A stretch of 64,000 nucleotides of DNA from Clostridium_S neuense (GCF_045310695.1 NZ_JBJIAA010000020.1:1-64000); one strand, 5' to 3'; shown: positions 51,689-61,432, counted from the first letter of the stretch. The notes: a model not told the origin generated them from the letters alone. Numbers and translations: made by a program.

Positions 51689-52667
51689 AGGCTATGCTGA
51701 AGAAATGGAAAAAATATATACTAAAATACGGGAAAAGGAAACATCTGAATTAAAGAAAAGAAAAGAAGAAATATCCTTAAAGCTTCCTGAGGTTATTAGC
51801 ATAGATAATCAAATAGGAAAACTTTTTATTGAATTATCAGTAAGTATGTTCAAAGATATAAAAGTGGATAGAGACACTTATGTTAAAAATTTAAAAAATA
51901 GAATTACTGATTTAAGAATAAAAAAATCCGAAATTCTTTCTTCAAATGGGTATCCAATAGATTATTTAAATATAAAATATAGATGTCCCAAGTGCAAAGA
52001 TACAGGATATATAGGTACCGAAAAATGTTCTTGCTATAAAAAATATCTCGTAAGATTGTATTATAAAAATTCAGACTTAAAACCACTTTTATCTGAAAAT
52101 AACTTTGACAACTTTGACATAAATTTTTATTCTACAAGGAAAACTCAAAATGAACTAGAAAGTCCAAGAAGGAATATAGAAAAGATATTTACTAAAGCCC
52201 TAAACTTTGTAAATAACTTTGATACTTCTAAAGAAAACTTACTCTTTTACGGAAGTTCTGGCACTGGCAAAACTTTCTTATGTCAGTGCATTGCAAAGGA
52301 TTTACTAGACAAAGGTCATCTTGTAATATACAAAACCTCCGACGATTTGCTTAACATTTTAAAGAAAATAAGATTTGAAAACAACGCTGAATTAGAAGAT
52401 ATAATTGTAAACTGTGATCTTCTTATAATAGATGACCTTGGTACAGAACAAATAAATGACTTTTCAAAAACAGAAGTTTTCAACCTAATAAATAAGAAAC
52501 TTTTGGCCGGAAAGAAAATGGTTATATCCTCCAACCATACTTTAGAAGGATTATCTAGAATATATTCTGAAAGAATTACCTCAAGACTTTTTGGAGACTT
52601 CACACTTTGCAAATTCTATGGTGACGATATACGAGTTAAGAAAAATTTAAACAGAATGAAAGAGTGA
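51681..52667 (+). CDS. DnaC/DnaI-like helicase loader ATPase
   Basis: 328 aa. N-terminal coiled-coil part, a zinc motif YRCPKCKDTGYIGTEKCSC (Cys4), then an AAA+ domain: FYGSSGTGKTFLCQCIAKDLLDKGHLVIY (Walker A), LLIIDDLGTEQINDFSKTEVFNLINKKLLAGKKMVISSNHTLEGLSRIYSERITSRLFG. This matches the DnaI/IstB-like loader that puts the replicative helicase on DNA. It is coupled to the upstream DnaD-like gene. Its stop codon lies inside a nested palindrome. Confidence 0.9.
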   Translation: MIKGYAEEMEKIYTKIREKETSELKKRKEEISLKLPEVISIDNQIGKLFIELSVSMFKDIKVDRDTYVKNLKNRITDLRIKKSEILSSNGYPIDYLNIKYRCPKCKDTGYIGTEKCSCYKKYLVRLYYKNSDLKPLLSENNFDNFDINFYSTRKTQNELESPRRNIEKIFTKALNFVNNFDTSKENLLFYGSSGTGKTFLCQCIAKDLLDKGHLVIYKTSDDLLNILKKIRFENNAELEDIIVNCDLLIIDDLGTEQINDFSKTEVFNLINKKLLAGKKMVISSNHTLEGLSRIYSERITSRLFGDFTLCKFYGDDIRVKKNLNRMKE

Positions 52668-52761
52668 ACGAATAGTATTCTGGGACATTAAATAGAAGCC
52701 ATAAATCTAAGTAAGATTTATTGGCTTTTATTTAAATCATCCCAAAATACCATTCGTTCAC
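52665..52761 (+). repeat. Nested palindrome at the end of the helicase loader gene
   Basis: Outer arms GTGAACGAATAGTATTCTGGGA and TCCCAAAATACCATTCGTTCAC pair with three mismatches; the inner arms AAGCCATAAATCT and AGATTTATTGGCTT also pair. The first three bases are the TGA stop region of the gene. There is no T run directly after, so it is not a standard terminator. Confidence 0.75.
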
Positions 52762-52781
52762 TGACCTAAAAATCAAGGAAA

Positions 52782-52810
52782 ATTTTTCTCCATTGTGATT
52801 ACGAAAAATT
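52782..52810. repeat. Isolated copy of the shared core motif
   Basis: TTTTTCTCCATTGTGATTAC then GAAAAATT, matching the centre of 7-mer elements 2 and 4 and the side segment of palindromic repeats B and C. Confidence 0.55.
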
Positions 52811-52895
52811 GATGTATACATGAAATTTTAAGAATATTGATATTTTAATGCGTATTTCATAAATACTTAAGCAATCTGAAATCTACATATAAAAT

Positions 52896-52926
52896 AAAAA
52901 CTCTAGAAATCACTTTCTAGAGTTTT

Positions 52927-52927
<1 letters not shown>
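52896..52927 (-). terminator. Terminator of the tRNA operon
   Basis: A 14-bp stem (AAAAACTCTAGAAA and its mirror) with loop of four, then T-rich sequence on the minus strand. The stem starts at the last A of the encoded CCA of the final tRNA-Thr. Confidence 0.85.
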
Positions 52928-53002
<75 letters not shown>

Positions 53003-53025
53003 TTATACATTATTTATTTTTTAAT

Positions 53026-53102
53026 TGGCGACTTGGAAGGGGATCGAACCCTCGACCTCTGGCGTGACAGGCCAGCACTCTAACCAGCTGAGCTACCAAG
53101 CC
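53026..53102 (-). tRNA. tRNA-Asp (GTC)
   Basis: 77 nt with encoded CCA. Acceptor GGCTTGG/CCAAGTC, anticodon loop CTGTCAC with GTC. Confidence 0.95.
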
Positions 53103-53111
53103 GCAATATTG

Positions 53112-53187
53112 TGGTGGGCACTACAGGGCTCGAACCTGTGACCCTCTGCTTGTAAGGCAGATGCTCTCCCAGCTGAGCTAAGCGCCC
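53112..53187 (-). tRNA. tRNA-Val (TAC)
   Basis: 76 nt with encoded CCA. Acceptor GGGCGCT/AGTGCCC, anticodon loop CTTACAA with TAC. Confidence 0.95.
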
Positions 53188-53201
53188 ACAATATTTTTAA
53201 A

Positions 53202-53276
53202 TGGTGACCCGTACGGGATTCGAACCCATGATACCACCGTGAAAGGGTGGTGTCTTAACCGCTTGACCAACGGGCC
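53202..53276 (-). tRNA. tRNA-Glu (TTC)
   Basis: 75 nt with encoded CCA. Acceptor GGCCCGT/ACGGGTC, anticodon loop CTTTCAC with TTC. Confidence 0.95.
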
Positions 53277-53283
53277 ATATACT

Positions 53284-53359
<76 letters not shown>

Positions 53360-53382
53360 TTATACATTATTTATTTTTTAAT

Positions 53383-53459
53383 TGGCGACTTGGAAGGGGA
53401 TCGAACCCTCGACCTCTGGCGTGACAGGCCAGCACTCTAACCAGCTGAGCTACCAAGCC
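53383..53459 (-). tRNA. tRNA-Asp (GTC)
   Basis: Same sequence as the tRNA-Asp at 53026-53102. Confidence 0.95.
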
Positions 53460-53468
53460 GCAATATCA

Positions 53469-53544
53469 TGGTGGGCACTACAGGGCTCGAACCTGTGACC
53501 CTCTGCTTGTAAGGCAGATGCTCTCCCAGCTGAGCTAAGCGCCC
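53469..53544 (-). tRNA. tRNA-Val (TAC)
   Basis: Same as the tRNA-Val at 53112-53187; only the bases just outside the gene differ slightly (ATGATA against ACAATA). Confidence 0.95.
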
Positions 53545-53556
53545 ATGATATTTAAA

Positions 53557-53631
53557 TGGTGACCCGTACGGGATTCGAACCCATGATACCACCGTGAAAG
53601 GGTGGTGTCTTAACCGCTTGACCAACGGGCC
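53557..53631 (-). tRNA. tRNA-Glu (TTC), first gene of the operon
   Basis: Same as the tRNA-Glu at 53202-53276; first transcribed gene after the promoter. Confidence 0.95.
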
Positions 53632-53674
53632 ATATATTATTTTCTCATTCCGGTCTCGCGACCCGACAAGTAAT

Positions 53675-53703
53675 ATAATACAAAAAAAATCATCATGTGT
53701 CAA
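53675..53703 (-). promoter_or_regulatory. Promoter of the tRNA operon
   Basis: Minus strand: -35 TTGACA (53698-53703), 17-bp spacer, -10 TATTAT (53675-53680), followed by a GC-rich start region (CGGGTCGCGAGACCGG). Confidence 0.82.
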
Positions 53704-53994
53704 CATGTTTTTTTAATTTTTTTATTTTAATTTATAAAAAAGTATTTAATGAGGCAAATATAGTATGTTTATATACTACTTGAAGCTGATTATACATACT
53801 TAATCCATTAGTTCAAAATCTCAACCCATAATTTATTCTCTATTTTTCTACAAATTCCCCCCTAATTGTTATGAACTTATACTATAAGTATTCCTTATTT
53901 TTAATTTTAATATTAAAATATATATATAAACCATTTCAACAAGTTTATCCTTGCAAAAATAAGATTTAACTTAGAGTACAGAGGACAGTTACTG

Positions 53995-54022
53995 TTGACT
54001 TTTTTCCATTTCACTATATAAA
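53995..54022 (+). promoter_or_regulatory. Promoter of the GGDEF-EAL gene
   Basis: -35 TTGACT (53995-54000), 16-bp spacer, -10 TATAAA (54017-54022). Just upstream is AGAGTAC-AGAGGAC-AGTTACT, reminiscent of a single 7-mer arm. The rest of the gap 53704-53990 shows only AT-rich sequence and no gene. Confidence 0.6.
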
Positions 54023-54091
54023 GTCTTAGCATTAGCTATTTTAAGCTTTCGGCTTATTTATATATACTATTTTATCAAGGGGGCACTTATC

Positions 54092-56422
54092 ATGGATAGA
54101 ATAAAAAAAACATATTCCGCTTTTATAATATTATATGTATCGATTTTTTACCTTCTTATATTTTTATTTAGAACAAAACACTCATACCTTACAAATATAT
54201 CAGATACTTTACAAACTCTATCTTCAATAATTACTTTAGTTATACTCTGGAAAACTTGTAAAAAGTCAAATTCCTTAAGAAAACGTTTTTGGGCAATTAT
54301 CCTTATTGGCTGTACCAGTTATCTCATGTCTCAGCTTACTTGGGATTATAATGAAATAATTTTAGGAATCTACACGCCTAATTCCATATATGTTGCTATC
54401 TTTTGGTCAATAACAGGATTATCTTATGTGTTTGCAGCCTTTTATATAACTTATGAGAAAAAAAATACTGATTGGTTATTCACCTTGATACTAGACATTT
54501 TAACTATTATGTGCTTGTTTATAGCTGTAGCTTTATTCTACATATTAACCCCAGTAATGGAGAGAATGAGCATATACAGTTTATTTCTAGCCATAGAATA
54601 TACCGTTTACCCCGTTGGTGACTTAGTTTGTTTATTTGTAACCTTTAGTCTCTTTCTATCCCTAACTGATGATAGTGAGAAATGCTATCTTGCACTTATT
54701 TCTTTGGCATTTTTTATATTATCTATATCAAATTTATTTTACTCCTATTTATGCATAACAAAAAATTATTCTACTGGTAATTTAATTGATCCATTATGGT
54801 CCTTAGCAACCCTTATAATTGGATTAGCCGGAATTGAGTATACAAATTTAATCCATACAAAAAAAATTTCTAAAAAGACAAAAAATAATAATACTATAAA
54901 TTTGGTAAGTATTGCTCCAATTTTAAGTGTAATCTCTCTTTTTATACTAGCTATAGTACAACAGAATAACATTATAACAACCTTTTTTGAAGTAAGCATC
55001 ATTTTAATTATGATAAAACATATATTCATAATTTTGCAAAATACAAAATTAATATTGAAGCTTCAAGAACTCAATGAAAATTTAGAATCAAAAGTGTTGG
55101 CAAGAACAAAAGCTCTATCTCATATAGCTTTTAACGATCAATTAACCGGTCTTGCAAACAGGAGATTTTTTGAAACTACTCTTAAAAATTCAATACAATT
55201 TTCAAAAGATAAAAACAAGTCATTTGCCCTATTATTTTTAGATTTAGATAGCTTTAAAAGCATAAATGATACCTTAGGACATTATTCAGGTGATATTGTA
55301 CTTAAAGAAGTTTCAAAACGCTTAAAGGAGTGCTTAACTCTAGATTGTTTTATTTCAAGACAAGGCGGAGATGAGTTTGCCATAATAGCAAGCAACATTG
55401 ATACCCGTGATAAAGTAAAAGAACTTTCACAGGAGATACTTCACTCTCTTTCTGAACCTATACTGCTCAATAATCATAATCTGTATGTCACTTGTAGCAT
55501 TGGTATCTCTATGTATCCAGCAGATGGTATCACCTTTGACGAATTAATGAAGCATGCTGATTCAGCTATGTACTGTTCAAAGGCTTGTGGCAAAAATACC
55601 TATGAATTTTATAATAGCAGTATAGATGCATTAATTTCTAAAAAATCAGCTATTAAACATAAACTTCATAGTGCCATAACTAATAATGAGTTTGTAATAT
55701 ATTATCAACCTCAGTATGATGTACTCACCAATGAAATCATAGGTGCTGAAGCCTTAATCAGATGGTCTCACCCAACTGATGGAATAATTCCACCTTCTGA
55801 TTTTATACCAATAGCAGAGGAATCCGGCTTAATAGATACTCTTGGAAAATGGATTTTAAAATCAGCATGTAGTCAAGTTAAAAAATGGCAAGATAAAGGT
55901 CTTAAGTCCTTTAAAATAGGAGTTAACGTTTCCCCTCATCAATTTAAACAAAAAAGTTTTGTATCAGATATATGTAATATACTTAGGGACACAAATCTTT
56001 CTCCAAAATATCTTGATTTAGAAATAACAGAAACAGTAGGCATTGAAAATACTTCTAATGCAATAACTAAAATACATATTCTAAAAAAATTAGGTGTAAA
56101 AATCTCCATAGATGATTTTGGGACAGGTTATTCTTCTTTAAGCTACTTAACTAAAATTCCAGCTGATACTTTAAAAATCGATAAAAGTTTTATACAAAAC
56201 ATAAACAATGATTCTACTAGTAAAACTATTGTTTCCTCTATAATTGCTGTAGGTAAAAATTTAAATCTAGAAGTAATCGCTGAAGGTGTTGAAACCAAAG
56301 AACAGCTTGAATTTTTAAAATCCCAGGATTGTATTCAAATACAAGGATATTTATTTAGTAAACCTATTCCAACAGATGAATTTGAAAAATTATTAGAGCG
56401 TACTTCTACAAAATCAAAATAA
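54092..56422 (+). CDS. Membrane GGDEF-EAL protein (cyclic di-GMP turnover)
   Basis: 776 aa. About eight or nine N-terminal membrane segments (residues 10-320), a short coiled linker, then GGDEF (about 345-505) with intact SRQGGDEFAII, and EAL (about 520-770) with intact GAEALIRWSHP, LEITETVGIENT, SIDDFGTGYSSLSYL and EVIAEGVETKEQ. Both active sites look complete, so it could make or break cyclic di-GMP, with the membrane part sensing an unknown signal. The GGDEF domain opens with DQLTGLANRRFFE. A monocistronic gene with its own promoter and terminator. Start ATG after AAGGGGG. Confidence 0.93.
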   Translation: MDRIKKTYSAFIILYVSIFYLLIFLFRTKHSYLTNISDTLQTLSSIITLVILWKTCKKSNSLRKRFWAIILIGCTSYLMSQLTWDYNEIILGIYTPNSIYVAIFWSITGLSYVFAAFYITYEKKNTDWLFTLILDILTIMCLFIAVALFYILTPVMERMSIYSLFLAIEYTVYPVGDLVCLFVTFSLFLSLTDDSEKCYLALISLAFFILSISNLFYSYLCITKNYSTGNLIDPLWSLATLIIGLAGIEYTNLIHTKKISKKTKNNNTINLVSIAPILSVISLFILAIVQQNNIITTFFEVSIILIMIKHIFIILQNTKLILKLQELNENLESKVLARTKALSHIAFNDQLTGLANRRFFETTLKNSIQFSKDKNKSFALLFLDLDSFKSINDTLGHYSGDIVLKEVSKRLKECLTLDCFISRQGGDEFAIIASNIDTRDKVKELSQEILHSLSEPILLNNHNLYVTCSIGISMYPADGITFDELMKHADSAMYCSKACGKNTYEFYNSSIDALISKKSAIKHKLHSAITNNEFVIYYQPQYDVLTNEIIGAEALIRWSHPTDGIIPPSDFIPIAEESGLIDTLGKWILKSACSQVKKWQDKGLKSFKIGVNVSPHQFKQKSFVSDICNILRDTNLSPKYLDLEITETVGIENTSNAITKIHILKKLGVKISIDDFGTGYSSLSYLTKIPADTLKIDKSFIQNINNDSTSKTIVSSIIAVGKNLNLEVIAEGVETKEQLEFLKSQDCIQIQGYLFSKPIPTDEFEKLLERTSTKSK

Positions 56423-56444
56423 TTTAATTATTCTTTCTTAGCTC

Positions 56445-56479
56445 AATAATAACGTAAAGTTTAACTTTACGTTATTATT
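56445..56479 (+). terminator. Terminator of the GGDEF-EAL gene
   Basis: Perfect 15-bp stem AATAATAACGTAAAG and its mirror, loop of five, followed by CAAGTTTTATTGTTGTTTTT. Confidence 0.8.
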
Positions 56480-56642
56480 CAAGTTTTATTGTTGTTTTTT
56501 AAAACATATTCGTTTAATAAAAAAATACACAAAAATTTCAAAAATAAATTTATTTGGCTTAAATACTACGTTTTTAGGTTTATAAACGTTTTCTTGGAAA
56601 TCTCCTCCTAGTGCAAAGAATAAAAAATTATGCTATTTTTAT

Positions 56643-56656
56643 ACTGACCAGTAAGT
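56643..56656 (+). promoter_or_regulatory. TetR-type operator-like dyad upstream of the YhgE/Pip gene
   Basis: ACTGACCAGTAAGT, an imperfect 14-bp dyad resembling TetR/QacR-type sites, 26 bp before the start codon. No TetR gene is in the window beside it. Motif match only. Confidence 0.4.
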
Positions 56657-56681
56657 ACAAAAACAAGAGAGGAGGAAAATT

Positions 56682-58925
56682 ATGGAGCAAAAAGAATCAA
56701 AATTCACAAAAAGTTTCTTATGGAAGATTATAGCCATAATTACTTGCGCAATTATGTTTATTCCTATGATGTATTCACTTTTCTATTTAGGGGCATTTTG
56801 GGATCCGTATGGAAATTTAAAAAATGTGCCTGTAGCTTTCGTCAACCTTGATGAACCTTATAATAATGATGGCAAAAGTTACACCTTGGGAAAAGATTTA
56901 GAGAAAAAACTTAAGGATAATGACTCCTTTAAATGGGAATTTGTTGGCTATAATAAAGCCAAGGAAGGTGTTGATAACACCTCATATTACGCCATGATAG
57001 TAATTCCAAAAGATTTTTCTAAAAAATTAGCCAATTCAACAAATGGTAATTTTGAAAAACCGCAAATAATATACAGAGCAAATAAAGGAAGAAATTTTAT
57101 ATTCTCTCTACTTTCACAAAAAGGTGCAGAGAGCATTCAAAGTCAAATAACAAATAGCATTTCAAAAGAAACTACTAAAACTTTAGTTGACAAGCTATAT
57201 GATGTAAAAGACTCTTTAAAGGATGCTAGTGATGCACAAGATAAAATTCAAGATGGAACTCAAAAGCTATTTGATGGAAGTGGTACATTGGCTACAAACT
57301 TAGTTTCTGCATTTGATGGATCTAATAAATTAAAAACAGGATTAAATCAATTAACTGATGGAAGCAAACAGCTTAATGATGGTTTAGGAGCTGCTTATAA
57401 TGGTTCAAATGCTCTTGGCAATGGATTAGGACAACTTGCACAAGGACAAAAGAAAGTTGTTGGTGGTTTAAGTGATTTAGATAACGGATTAACTCAATTT
57501 AAAGCAGCTATTAATCAAACTGATGGAAAAATGGATCAGTTAGTCAAAGGTTCTGATCAATTAAATGAAGGTGCTAAAGGACTTAATGGTGGAGTTGATA
57601 AGCTTAACAAGTTAGTTTCCGGTAGTCTTGATCAAGCAGCTAGCGGTCTTGATTCAGCTGCATCTTACGCTGATACAGCTGAAAAACTTTTAGATAAAGC
57701 AACAGCTGAAATTTCAATAGATCCTGAACAAGCTAAAAAAGATATAGCAGCTGCAAAGCAAATTACAGATATAATTAAGCAAGGTAATACTAGTATATCC
57801 AGCAAATTGAAGGCTAGTAAAAATGTAGTTAGCGATAATCTTTCAAAACCAGTATCCACTTTAGGAGTTTATACATCACAAATAGCTGACGGTGTAAAAC
57901 AAGCTAGATCATCAACTTCAGATACCATAGATAAATTATTAAATGGAACAAGAGCTCTTGAAGCTGGAAGTGGTCAAGTTAATGATGGATTAACCACAGT
58001 TGCTTCAAAAACAAATGATCTTACAAATGGTCTTGGGAAATTAAGTAATGGTTCAAGCACACTTATGACTGGTTTAAACACAGCAGCTTCAAGCACTGGA
58101 ACTTTAGCAAGTGGTTTAGGACAATTAAGCGATGGAGCAAAAACTCTAAATAGCAATTTAGGAACTTTAAATGATGGAACTAAGAAATTAAAAGATGGCT
58201 TAAATGATGGATATGACAAAATAAATAATAACTTAAAGTTCACTTCTAATGCTATGTCAAAGTTTGTTTCTAACCCAGTTAACTTAAGTGATCAATCTAT
58301 AAATGATGTAAAGAAATACGGCGAAGGGCTTGCACCATACTTCATTTCGCTTTCATTATGGCTTGGTGCTATGTTTATAAACCTTGTATTAACTTTGATA
58401 GATAAGCTTAAATTAGCTGACAATAAATTTTACAATAATTTCTTAGGTAAATATGCAGTTGGTGTTGTCTTAGTAACAATACAAGCTATAGTACTGGCAA
58501 TATCGCTAAATGCTGGTTTAGGCTTAGATGCTATAAAAACACCTTATTTATACTTAAATAACATATTTACTTCGATAGTTTTCTTTAGTGTAATGTACGG
58601 TTTATCGGCAGCCTTTGGAATTATGTCAACACCAATATCCTTTGTACTGCTTATATTACAGTTATCTTCCTGTGCAGGTACATTCCCTATAGAAACATCT
58701 CCGGTGTTCTACAGAGTAGTTAATACCTTTATACCTATGACTTATACTGTTAATGTAGTGAGGATGATACTTAGTGGAATAAACCACTCTGGATTGATGC
58801 AAAACATCTCAATACTTTTAACATTTATGTTTACATTCCTCATAGGAGGTTTCTTAATAAAAACTCTTAGGGAGAAGATTTCTAAACAATTGATTTCTAA
58901 GCAGTCTGCAGAAACTGCAGCATAA
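56682..58925 (+). CDS. YhgE/Pip-domain membrane protein
   Basis: 747 aa. N-terminal membrane segment (about residues 12-36), then the YhgE/Pip domain (VPVAFVNLDEPYNNDGKSYTLGKDLEKKL, YYAMIVIPKDFSKKLAN). The centre (about 180-520) is a run of repeats with G at the same spacing (such as LTDGSKQLNDGLGAAYNGS), likely a long helical stalk. Five or six C-terminal ABC-2-type segments follow. Homologues include phage-infection protein Pip and type VII secretion-linked proteins; role here unknown. ATG after GAGAGGAGG. Confidence 0.88.
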   Translation: MEQKESKFTKSFLWKIIAIITCAIMFIPMMYSLFYLGAFWDPYGNLKNVPVAFVNLDEPYNNDGKSYTLGKDLEKKLKDNDSFKWEFVGYNKAKEGVDNTSYYAMIVIPKDFSKKLANSTNGNFEKPQIIYRANKGRNFIFSLLSQKGAESIQSQITNSISKETTKTLVDKLYDVKDSLKDASDAQDKIQDGTQKLFDGSGTLATNLVSAFDGSNKLKTGLNQLTDGSKQLNDGLGAAYNGSNALGNGLGQLAQGQKKVVGGLSDLDNGLTQFKAAINQTDGKMDQLVKGSDQLNEGAKGLNGGVDKLNKLVSGSLDQAASGLDSAASYADTAEKLLDKATAEISIDPEQAKKDIAAAKQITDIIKQGNTSISSKLKASKNVVSDNLSKPVSTLGVYTSQIADGVKQARSSTSDTIDKLLNGTRALEAGSGQVNDGLTTVASKTNDLTNGLGKLSNGSSTLMTGLNTAASSTGTLASGLGQLSDGAKTLNSNLGTLNDGTKKLKDGLNDGYDKINNNLKFTSNAMSKFVSNPVNLSDQSINDVKKYGEGLAPYFISLSLWLGAMFINLVLTLIDKLKLADNKFYNNFLGKYAVGVVLVTIQAIVLAISLNAGLGLDAIKTPYLYLNNIFTSIVFFSVMYGLSAAFGIMSTPISFVLLILQLSSCAGTFPIETSPVFYRVVNTFIPMTYTVNVVRMILSGINHSGLMQNISILLTFMFTFLIGGFLIKTLREKISKQLISKQSAETAA

Positions 58926-58950
58926 TTTACAAATCCCATACTGATAAATA

Positions 58951-58987
58951 AAAAAGCTTCTACGCAATTAGTTGTGTAGAAGCTTTT
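58951..58987 (+). terminator. Terminator of the YhgE/Pip gene
   Basis: AAAAAGCTTCTAC pairs with GTAGAAGCTTTTT, 13 bp, then an AT-rich tail; works on both strands. Confidence 0.82.
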
Positions 58988-59109
58988 TATTATTGTTTCA
59001 ATTTTATATATAGGCTAATTCATAAATAATATAGCTTTAATATAAATTTTGATGTAAAATATATTGAAGTTTTATTGTTTTTTAAATTTATCTTGAGGAG
59101 AGATTTTAA

Positions 59110-60327
59110 ATGAAGGTAATTGTAATTGGCGGCGGTGCATCAGGAATAACTGCAGCAATTTCTGCTAAAGATTGCGGCTGCGACGTTTCAATAATAGAGA
59201 GAAATGATAGAATAGGCAAAAAAATATTAATTACAGGCAACGGAAGATGCAATATAACAAATGAAAATATAAACGAAACCAGATATCACAGTCAAAATAA
59301 TGGTTTCTTCAAATACGCTTTAGATAAATTAGACAAACAAGCCACCATAGATTTTTTTAATATGCTTGGTCTTCCTCTTACAACCCTAGAAAGTGGCAAA
59401 ATGTACCCAATGTCACTTCAAGCCTCATCTGTGCTTGACATATTAAGGCTTGCCCTTGAAGATAGAAATATACCAATATACACAAATTCAAAGATAGTTA
59501 AAATAGAAAAAATAAATAAAATCTTTAAGATATATAATTCAAATGATGAAATTTATGAGTGTGATAAAGTAATACTCGCATGTGGAGGTAAATCTGCGCC
59601 TAAAACCGGTTCTGACGGTCTTGGATTTAAATTAGGTACAAATATTGGTCACAGTATAATAAAGCCCCTTCCTGCTATAGTACAGCTAAAATTAGCACAT
59701 AATAGCCTTAAAGCTCTATCAGGAATACGATTTGATGCTAATGCCAAAATTTTTATCAATAATAGTTTAGAAAGATCAGAGTTTGGTGAAATTCTGTTTA
59801 CTGACTATGGAATATCTGGTCCAGCTATACTTCAACTTAGTAGAATAGCATCCATCGGGATTGAAGAAAATAAAAATGTGGCTTTGGAAATAGATATCTT
59901 ACCCAACATAGAAGAAAATAAAATCCAAGAATTTTTTGAAAATCATTTTGGAATGTTTTACTACAGAAGTGTGCATGACTCTCTTATAGGAATTATACAT
60001 AAGAAGCTTATACCCATAATACTTAAAGAAGCTAATGTATCAAATATCCATAAGCAATGCTGTGATTTAACCTGGGAGGAAAAATCAAATATATTAAGGC
60101 TTCTTAAAAAATGGGTTTTTGTTGTCAGTGGAACAAATTCATTTGAAAATTCTCAAGTAACTACAGGTGGAATAAACACAAAAGAAGTTGACCATAAAAC
60201 ACTTCAATCAAAAATTGTCCCAGGTTTATACTTCTGCGGCGAAATACTAGATGTTGATGGAGACTGCGGTGGTTTCAATCTTCAATGGGCATGGAGTTCT
60301 GGATTTTTAGCAGGACAAGTGAAGTAA
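59110..60327 (+). CDS. BaiN/RdsA-family NAD(P)/FAD-dependent oxidoreductase
   Basis: 405 aa HI0933-type flavoprotein. FAD-binding IVIGGGASGITAAISAKDCG at the N-terminus, IGKKILITGNGRCNITNEN, ILACGGKSAPKTGSDGLGF, and the C-terminal GLYFCGEILDVDGDCGGFNLQWAWSSGFLAG. Founder BaiN was assigned to bile-acid reduction, but the family is broad and its physiological reaction is unclear. ATG after TTGAGGAGAG. The stop codon is directly followed by a dispersed palindromic repeat. Confidence 0.88.
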   Translation: MKVIVIGGGASGITAAISAKDCGCDVSIIERNDRIGKKILITGNGRCNITNENINETRYHSQNNGFFKYALDKLDKQATIDFFNMLGLPLTTLESGKMYPMSLQASSVLDILRLALEDRNIPIYTNSKIVKIEKINKIFKIYNSNDEIYECDKVILACGGKSAPKTGSDGLGFKLGTNIGHSIIKPLPAIVQLKLAHNSLKALSGIRFDANAKIFINNSLERSEFGEILFTDYGISGPAILQLSRIASIGIEENKNVALEIDILPNIEENKIQEFFENHFGMFYYRSVHDSLIGIIHKKLIPIILKEANVSNIHKQCCDLTWEEKSNILRLLKKWVFVVSGTNSFENSQVTTGGINTKEVDHKTLQSKIVPGLYFCGEILDVDGDCGGFNLQWAWSSGFLAGQVK

Positions 60328-60605
60328 TAATACTTCGTCGCATTAAAAAAATCCTATAAATCTAAGGTAAAAAGATCATAAAATCCTAAGATATTTCAAT
60401 AACTCGCGGGAAAAATGCTCAAACAGATTGAAATATCTAAGTATTTTATGATTTTTTTACCAAGATTTATTAGAATTTTTTTAAACTGTTTCTTCAGCAT
60501 TATTACTTCACTCTCACGGTAGTGCAAGGAAAAAATCCCTCCGTACCTACGTGATTTTAGCTTTAAACTTGCACAGTCCATTATATATAAATTCTTATAT
60601 CAAAA
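60328..60605. repeat. Dispersed palindromic repeat, copy C
   Basis: Reverse orientation relative to copies A and B. TACTTCGTCGCATTAAAAAA then ATCCTATAAATCTAAGG opens it, ATTTTACCAAGATTTATTAG closes the first palindrome, and the side segment with AAAAATCCCTCCGTACCTAC and TGCACAGTCC follows, as in copy B. Fills most of the 316-bp gap; no gene seen. Confidence 0.8.
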
Positions 60606-60643
60606 TAATGTCATTTGTAAGTTTTAAATTTATGGATTATCTT

Positions 60644-61432
60644 TTATTGAAAAATATCAGGATTAACCATGGGAACAATCAGTTCGCAAACTTCTTCATT
60701 ATTATCGTAGCCCCAATAGCATTGATAAAAACCATCTCCAAATCCAGATGCTATCATGACCATTCTATTATTGCTTTTAGGATTTTTCCATTCAATGAAG
60801 TCTCCGCCCTCGCGTTGATATGCAGGCAAAGATTTTTCACTTTCTGCAAAATAATAGGAAAAATAATCATCATAATGATTTTTTTCAGGATTATCTTTTT
60901 CCCAATCTTCTAAAAAACTACGATATTCATTTGCAACCTGTGCATCACAAAAAGACATCATCCCTGCCTCAACTGGAAATCCTGTTAAATACCCATCTGA
61001 ACATTTTCCAGCTGCACTTTCTGCGGTTGATTCAGCGCACACATATGAAACCGCTTTTGTATCTTTGATTTTTAAGCGAGAAGTACACATACGAATGCCA
61101 ACATATGGGCTTCTAAAAATAGATACTTCAACTGGATATACCCCTATAGGAACATGAATTACTAAATGTGGACACATTTGCCCAGCCGCAAGATAGCAAA
61201 GCGGATCAGAAACAACAATTTCCCCAGTTGGACAATCTATCTGCCCTATTGTTAAATAAAATCTTGTTTGATTCTTTACAAATTGCCGTTCAATATCCTT
61301 TATAGAAATTTTAGTTTGACTAATATATTTCAAATTTTTTGCAAATAATACTCGTATGTCTGGTTTCTTTTCAGTAACTTTCTTATTTTCCTTTATAAAA
61401 TGTTTATTAAGTTTTTTACGAAATAATCCCAT
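60644..61432 (-). CDS. DUF4241-domain protein
   Basis: 262 aa. Soluble, no membrane segment. The DUF4241 pattern is visible: IVVSDPLCYLAAGQMCPHLVIHVPIGVYPVEV, GFPVEAGMMSFCDAQVANEY, ASGFGDGFYQCYWGYDNNEEVCELIV. The family is found widely, sometimes as immunity-like or antitoxin-like proteins, but no function is set. Start ATG follows TAGGTGGGG. Stands alone; no toxin-like neighbour seen. Confidence 0.8.
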   Translation of the reverse strand: MGLFRKKLNKHFIKENKKVTEKKPDIRVLFAKNLKYISQTKISIKDIERQFVKNQTRFYLTIGQIDCPTGEIVVSDPLCYLAAGQMCPHLVIHVPIGVYPVEVSIFRSPYVGIRMCTSRLKIKDTKAVSYVCAESTAESAAGKCSDGYLTGFPVEAGMMSFCDAQVANEYRSFLEDWEKDNPEKNHYDDYFSYYFAESEKSLPAYQREGGDFIEWKNPKSNNRMVMIASGFGDGFYQCYWGYDNNEEVCELIVPMVNPDIFQ

